This document shows, one piece after another, positions 24,499 through 33,842 of a stretch of 64,000 nucleotides of DNA (position 1 is its first letter; every line of letters starts with the position of its first letter). The notes below the pieces were generated by a model. It made no database searches, was not told where the DNA came from, and saw nothing but the letters and a program-made list of their open reading frames with translations. Both the position numbers and the translations under genes were made by a program. Origin of the DNA: Roseicyclus marinus (GTDB lineage: Bacteria; Pseudomonadota; Alphaproteobacteria; Rhodobacterales; Rhodobacteraceae). Where the stretch lies: positions 1-64,000 of the forward strand of contig NZ_JASJOF010000002.1 of the NCBI RefSeq assembly GCF_030163795.1, read 5' to 3'.

Positions 24499-26352
24499 AT
24501 GCTGCGCATCACCGACATTTCCTATTCCATCGCCGGTCGCCCCCTCATCGAAGGGGCGAGCGTCACCATTCCCGCCGGCCACAAGGTGGGCATCGTGGGC
24601 CGCAACGGTGCGGGCAAGACCACGCTGTTCAAACTGATCCGGGGCGAATTGACCCTCGACTCGGGCGAGATCGAGCTTCCCTCCCGCGCCCGCATCGGCG
24701 GCGTCGCGCAGGAAGTGCCGGGCAGCGAGGTGTCGCTGATCGACACCGTTCTGGCCGCCGACACCGAACGCGCCAGCCTCATGGCCGAGGCCGAAACCGC
24801 CACCGGCAACCGCATGGCCGAGATTCAGGCCCGTCTGCAAGACATCGACGCATGGTCCGCCGAGGCGCGCGCCGCAGCCATCCTCAAGGGCCTCGGCTTC
24901 ACCGACGAGGAAAGCCGGATGCCCTGTTCCGCCTTTTCCGGCGGCTGGCGGATGCGCGTGGCGCTGGCCGGTGTGCTCTTCGCCCAGCCCGATGTGCTGC
25001 TGCTCGACGAACCGACCAACTACCTCGACCTCGAAGGCGCGCTCTGGCTCGAAAGCTATCTCACGCGCTATCCGCATACCGTGATCATCATCAGCCATGA
25101 CCGCGAGCTTTTGAACCGCGCGGTCGGCCATATCCTGCATCTCGAAAACAAGACCCTCACGCTTTACACCGGCGGCTATGACGCTTTCGCCCGCGCCCGG
25201 GCCGAAGCGCGCGCCATCCAGACCGCGGCGGCCAAAAAGCAAGACGCCCAGCGCGCGCATCTTCAGGCCTTCGTCGACCGCTTCAAAGCCAAGGCGTCAA
25301 AGGCGCGTCAGGCGCAATCCCGCGTCAAGATGCTCGAAAAGATGACGCCGATCCGGATGCCCGAGGATGCGGCACGCACCGTCTTCACCTTCCCCGCGCC
25401 CGACCAGCTGTCGCCGCCGATCCTGACCATGGATGGTGCGGCGGTGGGCTATGACGGCACCCCCGTTCTGCGCCGTCTCGCGCTGCGGATCGACCAAGAT
25501 GACCGGATCGCGCTGCTCGGCCGCAACGGCGAGGGAAAATCAACACTTTCTAAACTCTTGGCCGGAAAACTTAACGCTTTGGAAGGAAAGGTTACCGCCT
25601 CCTCCAAGCTGCGCGTGGGCTATTTCGCCCAGCACCAGGTCGACGAATTGCACATCGACGAAACGCCGCTTGCCCATATCCAACGGATGCGCCCGGGCGT
25701 GACGCCGCCCAAACTCCGCGCGATCCTCGCCGGTTTCGGCCTCGGCGCGGATCAGGCCGAGACCGAGGTGGGCCGCCTGTCCGGAGGACAAAAAGCGCGT
25801 CTTTCCCTATGCTTGGCCACGCTCGACGCGCCGCACATGCTGATCTTGGACGAACCGACGAACCACCTCGACATCGAAAGCCGCGAGGCGCTGGTCGAGG
25901 CGCTCACCGCCTATTCGGGCGCGGTCATCCTCGTCAGCCACGACATGCACCTCCTGTCGCTTGTCGCAGACCGCCTCTGGCTCGTGAAAGATGGCGCGGT
26001 GCAGCCTTATGACGGCGATCTGGAAACCTATCGCAATCTTCTCCTGAAAGGTGAAGATCGCCCCGCAAAGTCCCAGAAAAAAGAAGAAAAAAAGAAACCA
26101 GCCTTGACGCAGGAGCAGATAAAAGAGCTGCGCGCCGAGGTTCGCCGCTGCGAGGCCCGCATCGAAAAGATCGAGGATATGCGCGGCAAACTTGCCACAA
26201 AACTGGCCGATCCCGCGCTCTACGAAGACGGTCGCGCGGGCGAATTGGCGACCTGGCAAAAGAAATATGCCGAGGTGATGGAAGGTCTCGACCGCGCCGA
26301 GGCACTTTGGGTTGCCGCCTCCGAAAAACTGGAAAACGCCAAGGCGGGTTGA
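24499..26352 (+). CDS. ABC-F family ATPase (YheS/Uup-like ribosome-associated)
   Basis: A 617-residue soluble protein with two ABC ATPase domains and no membrane segment. First domain: Walker A GRNGAGKTT near 34, signature FSGGWRMRVALAG near 147, Walker B VLLLDEPTNYLDLE near 165. A linker (about 225-290) with KAKASKARQAQSRVKMLEKM is the P-site tRNA interaction motif region. Second domain: GRNGEGKST near 341, LSGGQKARLSLC near 427, LILDEPTNHLDIE near 448. A charged C-terminal coiled coil (about 525-615, KKEEKKK) follows. ABC-F proteins act on stalled or antibiotic-bound ribosomes. Divergent from the efflux gene. Confidence 0.94.
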   Translation: MLRITDISYSIAGRPLIEGASVTIPAGHKVGIVGRNGAGKTTLFKLIRGELTLDSGEIELPSRARIGGVAQEVPGSEVSLIDTVLAADTERASLMAEAETATGNRMAEIQARLQDIDAWSAEARAAAILKGLGFTDEESRMPCSAFSGGWRMRVALAGVLFAQPDVLLLDEPTNYLDLEGALWLESYLTRYPHTVIIISHDRELLNRAVGHILHLENKTLTLYTGGYDAFARARAEARAIQTAAAKKQDAQRAHLQAFVDRFKAKASKARQAQSRVKMLEKMTPIRMPEDAARTVFTFPAPDQLSPPILTMDGAAVGYDGTPVLRRLALRIDQDDRIALLGRNGEGKSTLSKLLAGKLNALEGKVTASSKLRVGYFAQHQVDELHIDETPLAHIQRMRPGVTPPKLRAILAGFGLGADQAETEVGRLSGGQKARLSLCLATLDAPHMLILDEPTNHLDIESREALVEALTAYSGAVILVSHDMHLLSLVADRLWLVKDGAVQPYDGDLETYRNLLLKGEDRPAKSQKKEEKKKPALTQEQIKELRAEVRRCEARIEKIEDMRGKLATKLADPALYEDGRAGELATWQKKYAEVMEGLDRAEALWVAASEKLENAKAG

Positions 26353-26703
26353 CCATCCGCACACGGAAATGGCGTTGGATGACGGGTGCCTTGCAGTCTT
26401 TCACCGGCCTTTTCATGCGGCCGGAGAATCAAAATGCCATCCAGAAAGGTCACCGCAATCACTGCGACCGGAATGACGAAGGATATCGCTCTCCCCCGTC
26501 GTCACATAAACTGACAGACCAAAACGCGCCGAAGCGGTACATCTTGACCACGCCGATTGATTTGGCCCGCAACAAGGCAGTTGTTGCCGACAGCACAATC
26601 GCGGTTTCACTTTCTTGGCTTGGTTCGAATTCCCGGAGATGTCTGGCCGCGCCGGATCATCCGAATTCGACTTGCCGCAAAGCGCCCATTCCTGTGGCGC
26701 TGG
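26353..26703. other. Intergenic gap, no gene seen
   Basis: This lies between the convergent ABC-F and diguanylate cyclase genes. Small overlapping frames on both strands show no family feature. A short hairpin CCGGCC/GGCCGG at 26404-26424 could contribute to termination but has no T-run. Confidence 0.5.
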
Positions 26704-27837
26704 TCACAATTCGACGTCTCGGACAATCACATTTCCGCCGCCATCTTTCTTGGCAACATAGAGCAGCTTGTCGGAGGCTTCGAGAAGCGCTTCGATGTTC
26801 TCGGGTGGCTTCGGGACAAAGGCGACACCGATGCTGACCGTGATCATGGCATGGGCCGCTTTCAGGTCCGGATCGGTCTCGGAAACCTGGATTTCCGCAA
26901 GCGCGCTGCACAGGCGCTCGGCGGTGTCCACGGCCTTCTCCTGCTTGATATTCGTGAGGACCACCACGAATTCGTCCCCCCCGGTTCGGGCAACCAGATC
27001 GCTTTTGCGCACGAAGTGACCGATCCGATCCGCCACCAGCCTCAGAAGCCGATCACCGACCGTATGACCGAAGCTGTCGTTGACTTGCTTGAAGCGGTCG
27101 AGATCCAGCGTGGCAAGCGCAATCCCGGTGTCCTGCTTTTCGGACAGAAAGGACTCGTATTCCAATTTCAGGCCACGGCGGTTCAGCACTTGGGTCAGCT
27201 CATCCTTGCGGGATGCCGAAATGGCGCGCTGTCTTTGATCGACGACGTTTCGCAGGTGAAGATGGATGAACCCCGAGGCAACCGCCCCACAGACCACGCT
27301 GGCGATCGTCAAAACGGCATATGTGGAATTGAGCGACGGCATGCGCATGGAGTCTGGCAAGACCGAAATCCAGAACACAGCCACGAACAAACACAACGAC
27401 CCGCCCACTGCTCCCCACATGAAGGATCGATTCAGCCTGCTTTTTTCGATCACGATATGTCCAAGAATTCCGAAAGCCGCGGCCGCACAGAGAACGAGGA
27501 TTTTGGTCTGCAGATCGGGGCCCGCAATGGCCAGCTGCGTGATCGACGTAAAGACAAGAGCGGTGACGGCGGCAATCCAGCCGCCCAGCAATCCGGCGAA
27601 ACCCACAAACATGGGTCGATTGCTGAAAGTGACATCACTGCCCAAGTCCAGCGGCTGGAGGATCAAAATCGAGCCACCCACCCCCAGCATCGCGCCAAGC
27701 GCCAAAGCCTTGATGTGTTTCGATGCGACACGGTGCCGGATGTGATGATGATAAAACAGCATGATCGCCGCAAACATCACCAAACTGCTGGTGACAATCG
27801 AAATGACCTGAGTCAACGCGCTTTCCCCTGTTGCCAT
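26704..27837 (-). CDS. Membrane-bound diguanylate cyclase (GGDEF)
   Basis: A 377-residue protein. Six or so membrane segments (about 10-205) resemble the 5TMR-LYT sensor region, for example FVGFAGLLGGWIAAVTALVFTS. The cytoplasmic GGDEF domain begins near 215 with DELTQVLNRRGL, DLDRFKQVNDSFGHTVGDRLL near 255-275, and the active site ARTGGDEFVVVL near 305. An RKSD (RxxD) inhibitory site stands five residues before GGDEF, so product feedback is expected. It makes cyclic di-GMP, which commonly raises exopolysaccharide output. I place the start at 27837, just before the first membrane segment; an upstream in-frame start at 27942 would add 35 polar residues. Confidence 0.9.
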   Translation of the reverse strand: MATGESALTQVISIVTSSLVMFAAIMLFYHHHIRHRVASKHIKALALGAMLGVGGSILILQPLDLGSDVTFSNRPMFVGFAGLLGGWIAAVTALVFTSITQLAIAGPDLQTKILVLCAAAAFGILGHIVIEKSRLNRSFMWGAVGGSLCLFVAVFWISVLPDSMRMPSLNSTYAVLTIASVVCGAVASGFIHLHLRNVVDQRQRAISASRKDELTQVLNRRGLKLEYESFLSEKQDTGIALATLDLDRFKQVNDSFGHTVGDRLLRLVADRIGHFVRKSDLVARTGGDEFVVVLTNIKQEKAVDTAERLCSALAEIQVSETDPDLKAAHAMITVSIGVAFVPKPPENIEALLEASDKLLYVAKKDGGGNVIVRDVEL

Positions 27838-28087
27838 ACATTTACGGCAAACACGCCTGTCGACCCTCAGGTACTGATCCTCATTCTCCTCACTCGTGAC
27901 ACGGCCGAAAGTTGTGGACACCCGATACGGAGGCTCGCGCAAGTTGGCGTATCACATTGTGGAACTCAATCCCCTGAATGATGCGGCCCTTGAATGATCC
28001 GGCGCGAACGGCCGTCATCGCCGCGCGTGACAGCTCATCCGTGTCGCCGCGATGGGCAAGGCATTGACCTTGTGCCCGAGGCGCGGC

Positions 28088-28717
28088 ATGGGCTTTGACA
28101 TGGATCTGGCCGCCTATATCCCAGCCTTCGTGGCGCTTTTCGTCGTGATCGATCCGATCGGCATGGCACCGCTTTTCGTTGCCCTGACCGCGGGCCAGAC
28201 GACGCGGCAGCGCCGCACCATCGCGCTGCGCGCGTGCCTCGTGGCCTTCGGCATTCTCACGTTGTTCGGGCTGGCGGGCGAGGCGGTGTTGAACTTCCTT
28301 GGGATTTCAATGCCCGCCTTCCGCATGGCCGGGGGGATCTTGCTGTTTCTGACCGCGCTCGACATGCTCTTCGAGCGTCGCGCACAACGTCGCAAGGGCC
28401 AGGCCGATCAAAGCCATCCCGAAGATCCGTCAGTTTTTCCGCTGGCCATCCCGCTTATCGCTGGGCCGGGCGCGATTGCCACGATGATCCTCCTGACCGG
28501 CCAGACCGGCGCGGATGCGACACATATCCTGCTGGTGCATCTGGTGATGCTGGCGGTGCTGGCCGTTGTCCTGTCGCTCTTCCTGCTCGCCGCCCCGTTG
28601 GAGCGGCTGCTGGGCCCCACGGGCATCAACGTGGTCACGCGGCTTTTGGGCATGCTGCTCGCGGCGCTGTCGGTGCAATTCGTGATCGACGGGATGCGCG
28701 ACCTGCAGGTGATCTGA
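28088..28717 (+). CDS. MarC-family integral membrane protein
   Basis: A 209-residue protein with six membrane segments, matching the MarC/UPF0056 family: VALFVVIDPIGMAPLFVALT near 14, AGEAVLNFLGISMPAFRMAGGILLFLTALDML near 60-95, and FPLAIPLIAGPGAIATMILLTG near 115-137. The family's transported substrate is not established. Start chosen at ATG 28088 with GAGG just upstream; 28052 and 28100 are alternatives. Followed 49 bp later by the aspartic protease gene. Confidence 0.9.
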   Translation: MGFDMDLAAYIPAFVALFVVIDPIGMAPLFVALTAGQTTRQRRTIALRACLVAFGILTLFGLAGEAVLNFLGISMPAFRMAGGILLFLTALDMLFERRAQRRKGQADQSHPEDPSVFPLAIPLIAGPGAIATMILLTGQTGADATHILLVHLVMLAVLAVVLSLFLLAAPLERLLGPTGINVVTRLLGMLLAALSVQFVIDGMRDLQVI

Positions 28718-28766
28718 GCACCTCCCAACCCCATATAAGGTGCGGAACGGCAGAGGGGCGCAGCAG

Positions 28767-29354
28767 ATGGACATGACCGGAGACCAGATCGGATCGCTGA
28801 TCTACCTCGGCCTTCTGTTGGCGGTGATCGCAGGCTGGTATCTTGCCGCGAACCGCAGGAACCTTGGCCGCGTGGCGCAACATGCGGCGATCTGGGTCTT
28901 TATTTTCTTGGGCGGGATCGTGGCGGTCGGCCTGTGGTCGGACGTGCGCGACACCGTCGTCCCACGCCAAAGCGTGATGCAAGACGGCGCGCAGGTCGTT
29001 GTGCCGATGGACCGCGACGGGCATTTCTACCTGACGCTCGACGTGAACGGCGTGCCGGTGCGTTTCGTGGTCGACACCGGCGCGAGCGAGATGGTGTTGT
29101 CAGGTCAGGATGCCGCCCGCGTCGGTATTGCGCCAGACGACCTGATCTTTTCCGGACGCGCCTTCACCGCCAATGGCATGGTGGCCACCGCCCCCGTGCG
29201 GCTGGACCGTGTGGACTTGGGCGGCATCGTCGATCACGACGTGCGGGCTGTGGTCAACCAAGGCGATCTGGAGGAAAGCCTTCTTGGTATGACCTACCTC
29301 AACCGCTTCGAAAGACTGGAAATTTCGCGCGGGCAGATGGTGCTGGAACGCTAG
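28767..29354 (+). CDS. TIGR02281-type clan AA retropepsin-like aspartic protease
   Basis: A 195-residue membrane-anchored protein. Two N-terminal membrane segments (about 9-25 and 39-58) lead to a periplasmic retropepsin-like domain with the catalytic motif VVDTGASEMVLS near 110, then RAFTANGMVATAPVRLDRVDLGG near 140 and ESLLGMTYLNRFERLEI near 172. Single-domain proteins of this type act as dimers. Start taken at ATG 28767; ATG 28773 is also possible. The substrate is unknown. The gene is convergent with holC. Confidence 0.87.
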   Translation: MDMTGDQIGSLIYLGLLLAVIAGWYLAANRRNLGRVAQHAAIWVFIFLGGIVAVGLWSDVRDTVVPRQSVMQDGAQVVVPMDRDGHFYLTLDVNGVPVRFVVDTGASEMVLSGQDAARVGIAPDDLIFSGRAFTANGMVATAPVRLDRVDLGGIVDHDVRAVVNQGDLEESLLGMTYLNRFERLEISRGQMVLER

Positions 29355-29384
29355 GGTTGGCCGGCCAAAGGCGCGGAGTGCGCC

Positions 29385-29843
29385 TCAGGTCTCGGCCTTC
29401 ATCGCCCAGCGGCCGCTTTCCTCGGACCAGTATTTTGCCTTGACCCCGGCCTCCTTGAGGCTGCGCCACTGGTTCCGCGCCTCCTGCACCGCTTGCGGAT
29501 CATGCCCGTCGAACACGATCATGGCACGCGCCAGCAGCCCAACCTCTTCCGCGCCGATTTCGGCCCCCTCGACGCAAAGGAGGCAGTCGGGGCGGTTCAC
29601 GGCCTCCCGCCCCACGGTCAGAAGGATGGGCTGATCGGCATCATGTGCCCCGCCCGCCCGACCATGCGGCAGGAAACCGGCCTCATCCCCAAGCCAGAGC
29701 GCGGCATCCAACTGATCGAGCAGGGCCTCCGAGCGCCCACGCACCGCCACGCGCCAACCCGCACCGAGCGATTTCTCGACCAAGAGCCGCACCGCCCCGT
29801 CGAGCGGCGATTGCGTCAGATGGTAGAAGAAAACCTCGCCCAA
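29385..29843 (-). CDS. holC: DNA polymerase III chi subunit
   Basis: A 152-residue clamp-loader-associated subunit that links the replisome to single-strand binding protein. FYHLTQSPLDGAVRLLVEKSLGAGWRVAVR near 6-35, LDAALWLGDEAGFLPHG near 45-60, and the C-terminal ARNQWRSLKEAGVKAKYWSEESGRW near 122-146 are family features. It is 10 bp downstream of pepA in the same direction, the arrangement usual in alphaproteobacteria. Confidence 0.93.
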   Translation of the reverse strand: MGEVFFYHLTQSPLDGAVRLLVEKSLGAGWRVAVRGRSEALLDQLDAALWLGDEAGFLPHGRAGGAHDADQPILLTVGREAVNRPDCLLCVEGAEIGAEEVGLLARAMIVFDGHDPQAVQEARNQWRSLKEAGVKAKYWSEESGRWAMKAET

Positions 29844-29853
29844 TGCGCGGCCC

Positions 29854-31320
29854 TCACCCTTCGAACTGGTCGCGGATCAGCCGGTCCAGCGCCATGACAC
29901 CCCATCCGGTCGCCCCCTTGGGCGCCAGCATCGTGTCGGATTTCACGCTGGCCACGCCCGCAATGTCGAGATGGATCCACGGCGTCTCGTCCTTGACGAA
30001 GCGTTGCAGGAATTGCGCCGCCGTAATCGAGCCACCATCGCGACCACCCACGTTCTTCATGTCGGCGATCCGGCTCTTGAGCTTTTCGTCGTAGGCCGAA
30101 CCCAAAGGCATCCGCCACGCACCCTCTCCCTCGGCCTTGGCTGATTTGAGGAAGGCGTCGCACAGAACGTCGTTGTTGGAAAAAACGCCCGCGTTTTCAT
30201 GGCCCAGCGCGATGATGATCGCACCGGTCAACGTGGCAAGGTCGATCATACCCACCGGTTTGAACCGGTCCTGCGCATACCACATGACGTCAGCAAGAAC
30301 CAAACGCCCCTCGGCGTCGGTGTTGATGACCTCAATCGTGTCGCCTTTCATCGAACGGACCACATCGCCGGGGCGCTGTGCGTTCGGGCCCGGCATGTTT
30401 TCCACCAAGCCGACAAGGCCCACGACATTTGCCTTGGCACGGCGAAGTGCCAGCGTACGCATGACGCCCGCCACGACACCCGCGCCGCCCATGTCCATGG
30501 TCATGTCCTCCATGCCCCCTGCGGGCTTGAGGCTGATGCCGCCGGTGTCGAACACGACACCTTTGCCGACCAGCGCAAGCGGTGCTTCGGCGTCGCCCCC
30601 CTTCCAGTTCATGATGACGATCTTGGAGGGGCTGTCCGATCCCTGCCCCACGCCCAGAAGCGCCCCCATGCCGAGGCTTGTCATCTCGTCCTCGTCCAAC
30701 ACCTCGACCTCGACACCAAGCTCGCGCAGCGCCACGAGGCGCTCGGCGAAATCTTGCGTCGTCAAGATGTTGGCGGGCTCGTTCACCAGATCGCGGGTAA
30801 AGAACACGCCTTCGGCCAGCGCCATCATCGGTTCGGCCTCGGCCTGCGCCTCGTCGGGTTTGGCGACCATGATCTTGGCATCCTTGGGCGTCTCGGCAGC
30901 CGCGGATTTGTGACGGGTGAAGTCGTAGCTGCGCAGGACAAGACCGAGCGCCAGATCGCCGATGCGGCCCGTGCTGCCCGCGGCGAGCGTCAGCGCCTCG
31001 GTGCCCTTGAAGCGGGCCAGCGTCGCGCCCGTCTTGCGCGCCTCCTCCGGCGCGGGTCGGCGGGGCAGCTTGACCGCCATGAGGCCGGAGGCCGCAAGGC
31101 CCGTGGGCCATCCGAGCGTCAGCCCCTCGCCCGGCTTGAGCTTGGTCCAGCCCTCGCCCGCCACGGCGCGGGACAGCGCGCCACGGGTCAGCCTGTCGAC
31201 ACGCCGGGCCGCCGGATCGAGCTTGCCATCCGGCGGCACGAGCACCGCAAGGCGCCCCTCGGCACTGGCCAACGCCTCCAGATCAAGGGGGATAAAGGCA
31301 ACGGCGATCGGATTGGTCAT
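29854..31320 (-). CDS. pepA: Leucyl aminopeptidase (M17)
   Basis: A 488-residue cytosolic metallopeptidase that removes N-terminal residues from peptides. The C-terminal catalytic domain shows the metal and active-site stretches LVGKGVVFDTGGISLKPAGGMEDMTMDMGGAG near 250-280 and VINTDAEGRLVLADVMWYA near 333-351, the family signature. The N-terminal domain (1-170) is more variable as usual. Forms hexamers in known relatives. Directly followed by holC; divergent from lptF. Confidence 0.96.
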   Translation of the reverse strand: MTNPIAVAFIPLDLEALASAEGRLAVLVPPDGKLDPAARRVDRLTRGALSRAVAGEGWTKLKPGEGLTLGWPTGLAASGLMAVKLPRRPAPEEARKTGATLARFKGTEALTLAAGSTGRIGDLALGLVLRSYDFTRHKSAAAETPKDAKIMVAKPDEAQAEAEPMMALAEGVFFTRDLVNEPANILTTQDFAERLVALRELGVEVEVLDEDEMTSLGMGALLGVGQGSDSPSKIVIMNWKGGDAEAPLALVGKGVVFDTGGISLKPAGGMEDMTMDMGGAGVVAGVMRTLALRRAKANVVGLVGLVENMPGPNAQRPGDVVRSMKGDTIEVINTDAEGRLVLADVMWYAQDRFKPVGMIDLATLTGAIIIALGHENAGVFSNNDVLCDAFLKSAKAEGEGAWRMPLGSAYDEKLKSRIADMKNVGGRDGGSITAAQFLQRFVKDETPWIHLDIAGVASVKSDTMLAPKGATGWGVMALDRLIRDQFEG

Positions 31321-31505
31321 CGGGCGTGATCCTCAAGTCGGGTTCGGAGTGGCGTGTCGCGTCGCGGCGGCATCGTCTGCCGCAAGACTAGGCCGAGGAC
31401 CGGGCGAAGACCAGATCGCCCTCGCATGAAGTCCATGTTTGGCCTAAGACTGCGCGCATCCGGACCGGGCAACCGGCTGGAAACAGACATGAGGGATGTT
31501 GCGTC

Positions 31506-32636
31506 TTGGGGCGGTATGACCGCTATATCTTGTCCCAATTGACCGTGCTGTTTGGCTTTTTCAGCCTCGTGCTGATCTCGGTCTATTGGGTCAACGAAGC
31601 CGTCGACCTGTTCGATTCGTTGATCGCGGACGGACAGACCCTATCGGTATTCTTCGAATTCACGGCGCTCAGCTTGCCGCAGATCATGCTGGTGGTCCTG
31701 CCGGTCGCGGGGTTCGTCGCCACGCTCTACATCTTCAACCGCCTGATCGGGGACAGCGAATTGGTCGTGTTGCAGACCGCGGGCCTGTCGGCGGCCCGAC
31801 TCTTGCGGCCTGTGGCACTGTTCGGCCTGTTTCTCGGGCTGGTGATCACGGTTCTGGGCAATGTCGTGGCCCCGGTGGCGCGCGCCCAATACATCGACCG
31901 CACGCAGCAGGTGCAGGACGACATGACGGGAAAATTCCTGCGCGCGGGCCAATTTGTGCATCCTGCCCCAGGCCTGACCGTCTACATCCGCGAGATCACC
32001 GAACTGGGTGAATTCCGCGACCTGTTCCTGCAGGACCGGACCGCCCCCCTGTCCGAGACGACCTATACCGCGCAAAGCGCCCTGATGTTGTCCTCGGAAA
32101 CCGGGCCGCGGATGGTGATGTTCGACGGGATGGCGCAAACGCTTTCTGCAGAAACCGGACGCCTGACGACGGTTTTGTTCGACGAATTCACCTACAACCT
32201 CGGCGAGCTGATCGCGAGCGGGGGATTGCGCAGCTACGACCTGCGCGAGATCCCCACCTGGGTGCTTTTGTCGGCCACGCCCGAGATCGCGCAACAGATG
32301 GGCCAGGACCTGGCCTATATGCGGTTCGCGGGGCATGAGCGGATCGCGCGCGCTCTTTTCGTGATCTTCCCTCCCCTGATCGCGGCGGCCTGCCTGATGC
32401 TGGGAGGGTTCTCGCGCTTCGGGGTCTGGCCGCAGATCCTGCTGGCGGTGGGCCTCGTGATCCCCCTCCAGATGATCTGGAATGCCGCAGAGACAGCGGC
32501 GGTCCGCAACGTCGACTTGCAATATCTCGCCTATGTGCAACCCGTGGTCGCTGCGGCGCTGACACTTGTGCTGATCTGGTTGGCGATGCGGCGCAAATGG
32601 ACGAAGGCCGCGGCGCGGCAGGCGGTGGCGGCATGA
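31506..32636 (+). CDS. lptF: LPS export ABC transporter permease LptF
   Basis: A 376-residue inner-membrane permease of the LptB2FGC complex, which extracts lipopolysaccharide for transport to the outer membrane. RYILSQLTVLFGFFSLVLISVYWVNEAVDLFD opens the first helix; LPQIMLVVLPVAGFVATLYIFNRLIGDSELVVLQTAGLSA near 55-95 is the typical coupling region; three more helices follow the periplasmic domain after 270. It overlaps lptG by ATGA. The lpt bridge also needs LptD, which is not found next to it here. Confidence 0.94.
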   Translation: MGRYDRYILSQLTVLFGFFSLVLISVYWVNEAVDLFDSLIADGQTLSVFFEFTALSLPQIMLVVLPVAGFVATLYIFNRLIGDSELVVLQTAGLSAARLLRPVALFGLFLGLVITVLGNVVAPVARAQYIDRTQQVQDDMTGKFLRAGQFVHPAPGLTVYIREITELGEFRDLFLQDRTAPLSETTYTAQSALMLSSETGPRMVMFDGMAQTLSAETGRLTTVLFDEFTYNLGELIASGGLRSYDLREIPTWVLLSATPEIAQQMGQDLAYMRFAGHERIARALFVIFPPLIAAACLMLGGFSRFGVWPQILLAVGLVIPLQMIWNAAETAAVRNVDLQYLAYVQPVVAAALTLVLIWLAMRRKWTKAAARQAVAA

Positions 32637-33727
32637 TCCTGCATTTCTATCTGGCGCGGAGGTTTTTGCGGGCGCTCGGGATCGTCACGGCGGTGTTCGT
32701 GGCCATCCTGCTCCCCATCGATATCGCGGAACAATTGCGGCGGATCGGCCCTGCGCAGGGGTTCGGGCCGGTGCTGGAACTGGCGCTTCTGAACCTACCC
32801 GGTTCGCTTTACGAGATGATCCCGCTGTTCGTGCTGCTTGGCACGCTCCTGATGTTCCTCGGCCTTGCGCGCAGTTCGGAATTGGTGGTGGTGCGCGCGG
32901 CCGGTCGCTCGGCGCTCAAGGCAGCGGCGGCACCCGTGTTGGTGGCGGGGCTTTTGGGCGTGTTCATCATCATGGTGCTCAATCCGATCGTCGCCACGAC
33001 TGAACAACAGTTCGATTTGCGCAGCGCGCGGTATCTGGGCGCGGAGGAACGCACCGTTTCGGTCAGCGCAGAAGGCCTTTGGCTCAGGCAGGGCAGCCCG
33101 GAAAACCAGACGGTGATCCGCGCGAGCGCCGCCAATTCGGATGGCACGCAATTGTTTGACGCCACTTTCTTCGGCTTCGACGCCGAGGGTACGGTGACGG
33201 AGCGGATCAACGCCCGCGAGGCCGTTCTGGTCGACGGCGCGTGGGACTTGACCGGGGTACGGCGCTGGCCGTTGATCGAGGGGGTAAACCCCGAGGCGCA
33301 GGCCGAAAGCCTGCCAAGCCTGTTGCTACCCTCGACGCTGACCCGCGAACAGATCCGCGACAGTTTCGGCAAGCCAGAGACCGTGCCGATCTATCAACTG
33401 CCCGCCTTTATCGCGCAGTTGAACAGGGCGGGCTTTGCCGCCCTGCAACACCGTGTGTGGCTGCAAAGCGAATTGTCCTCGCCGCTCATGCTGGCAGCGA
33501 TGGTGCTGATCGGGGCGGGGTTCACCATGCGCCACACCCGTTTCGGGCGGACGGGGATCATGGTCTTGTCCGCCATTCTCCTGGGCTTCGGCACGTTTTT
33601 CGTGCGTTCTTTCGCGCAGGTGCTGGGTGAGACCGGCCAATTGCCCGTGGCGCTTGTGGCTTGGACGCCGCCGATCGCCGCGATCTTGCTCGCTGTCGCC
33701 TTGCTCCTGCATACGGAGGATGGGTGA
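32633..33727 (+). CDS. lptG: LPS export ABC transporter permease LptG
   Basis: A 364-residue partner permease of LptF. ILHFYLARRFLRALGIVTAVFVAILLPIDIAEQLRR starts the protein; LYEMIPLFVLLGTLLMFLGLARSSELVVVRAAGRS near 55-90 is the coupling-helix region; SSPLMLAAMVLIGAGFTMRH near 282 and the two last helices close it. A periplasmic beta domain lies in the middle (about 120-265). Start at 32633 in an ATGA overlap. Only 115 bp separate it from surA, without room for lptD. Confidence 0.94.
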   Translation: MILHFYLARRFLRALGIVTAVFVAILLPIDIAEQLRRIGPAQGFGPVLELALLNLPGSLYEMIPLFVLLGTLLMFLGLARSSELVVVRAAGRSALKAAAAPVLVAGLLGVFIIMVLNPIVATTEQQFDLRSARYLGAEERTVSVSAEGLWLRQGSPENQTVIRASAANSDGTQLFDATFFGFDAEGTVTERINAREAVLVDGAWDLTGVRRWPLIEGVNPEAQAESLPSLLLPSTLTREQIRDSFGKPETVPIYQLPAFIAQLNRAGFAALQHRVWLQSELSSPLMLAAMVLIGAGFTMRHTRFGRTGIMVLSAILLGFGTFFVRSFAQVLGETGQLPVALVAWTPPIAAILLAVALLLHTEDG

Positions 33728-33842
33728 TGCGGGCGCAAGAATCCAACAGCCACAGTTGCCTTCGGGCACGGCTCGGTCCACAACAGGGACGGGGCACGCA
33801 CCCGACCACGCCCGCACATGAGCAGACCGGACGACAGACGCG

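Noticed and set aside
23005-25260. 751-residue minus-strand open frame
   Set aside because: It runs opposite the ABC-F gene and through the efflux gene in a wrong frame; its sequence is Gly/Ala/Arg/His-rich low-complexity, as expected for the antisense of high-GC coding DNA.
26557-27981. 474-residue plus-strand open frame
   Set aside because: It is antisense to the diguanylate cyclase gene, whose GGDEF domain is unmistakable.
30199-31329. 376-residue plus-strand open frame
   Set aside because: It lies opposite pepA; it is His/Arg/Gln-rich with no recognisable domain.
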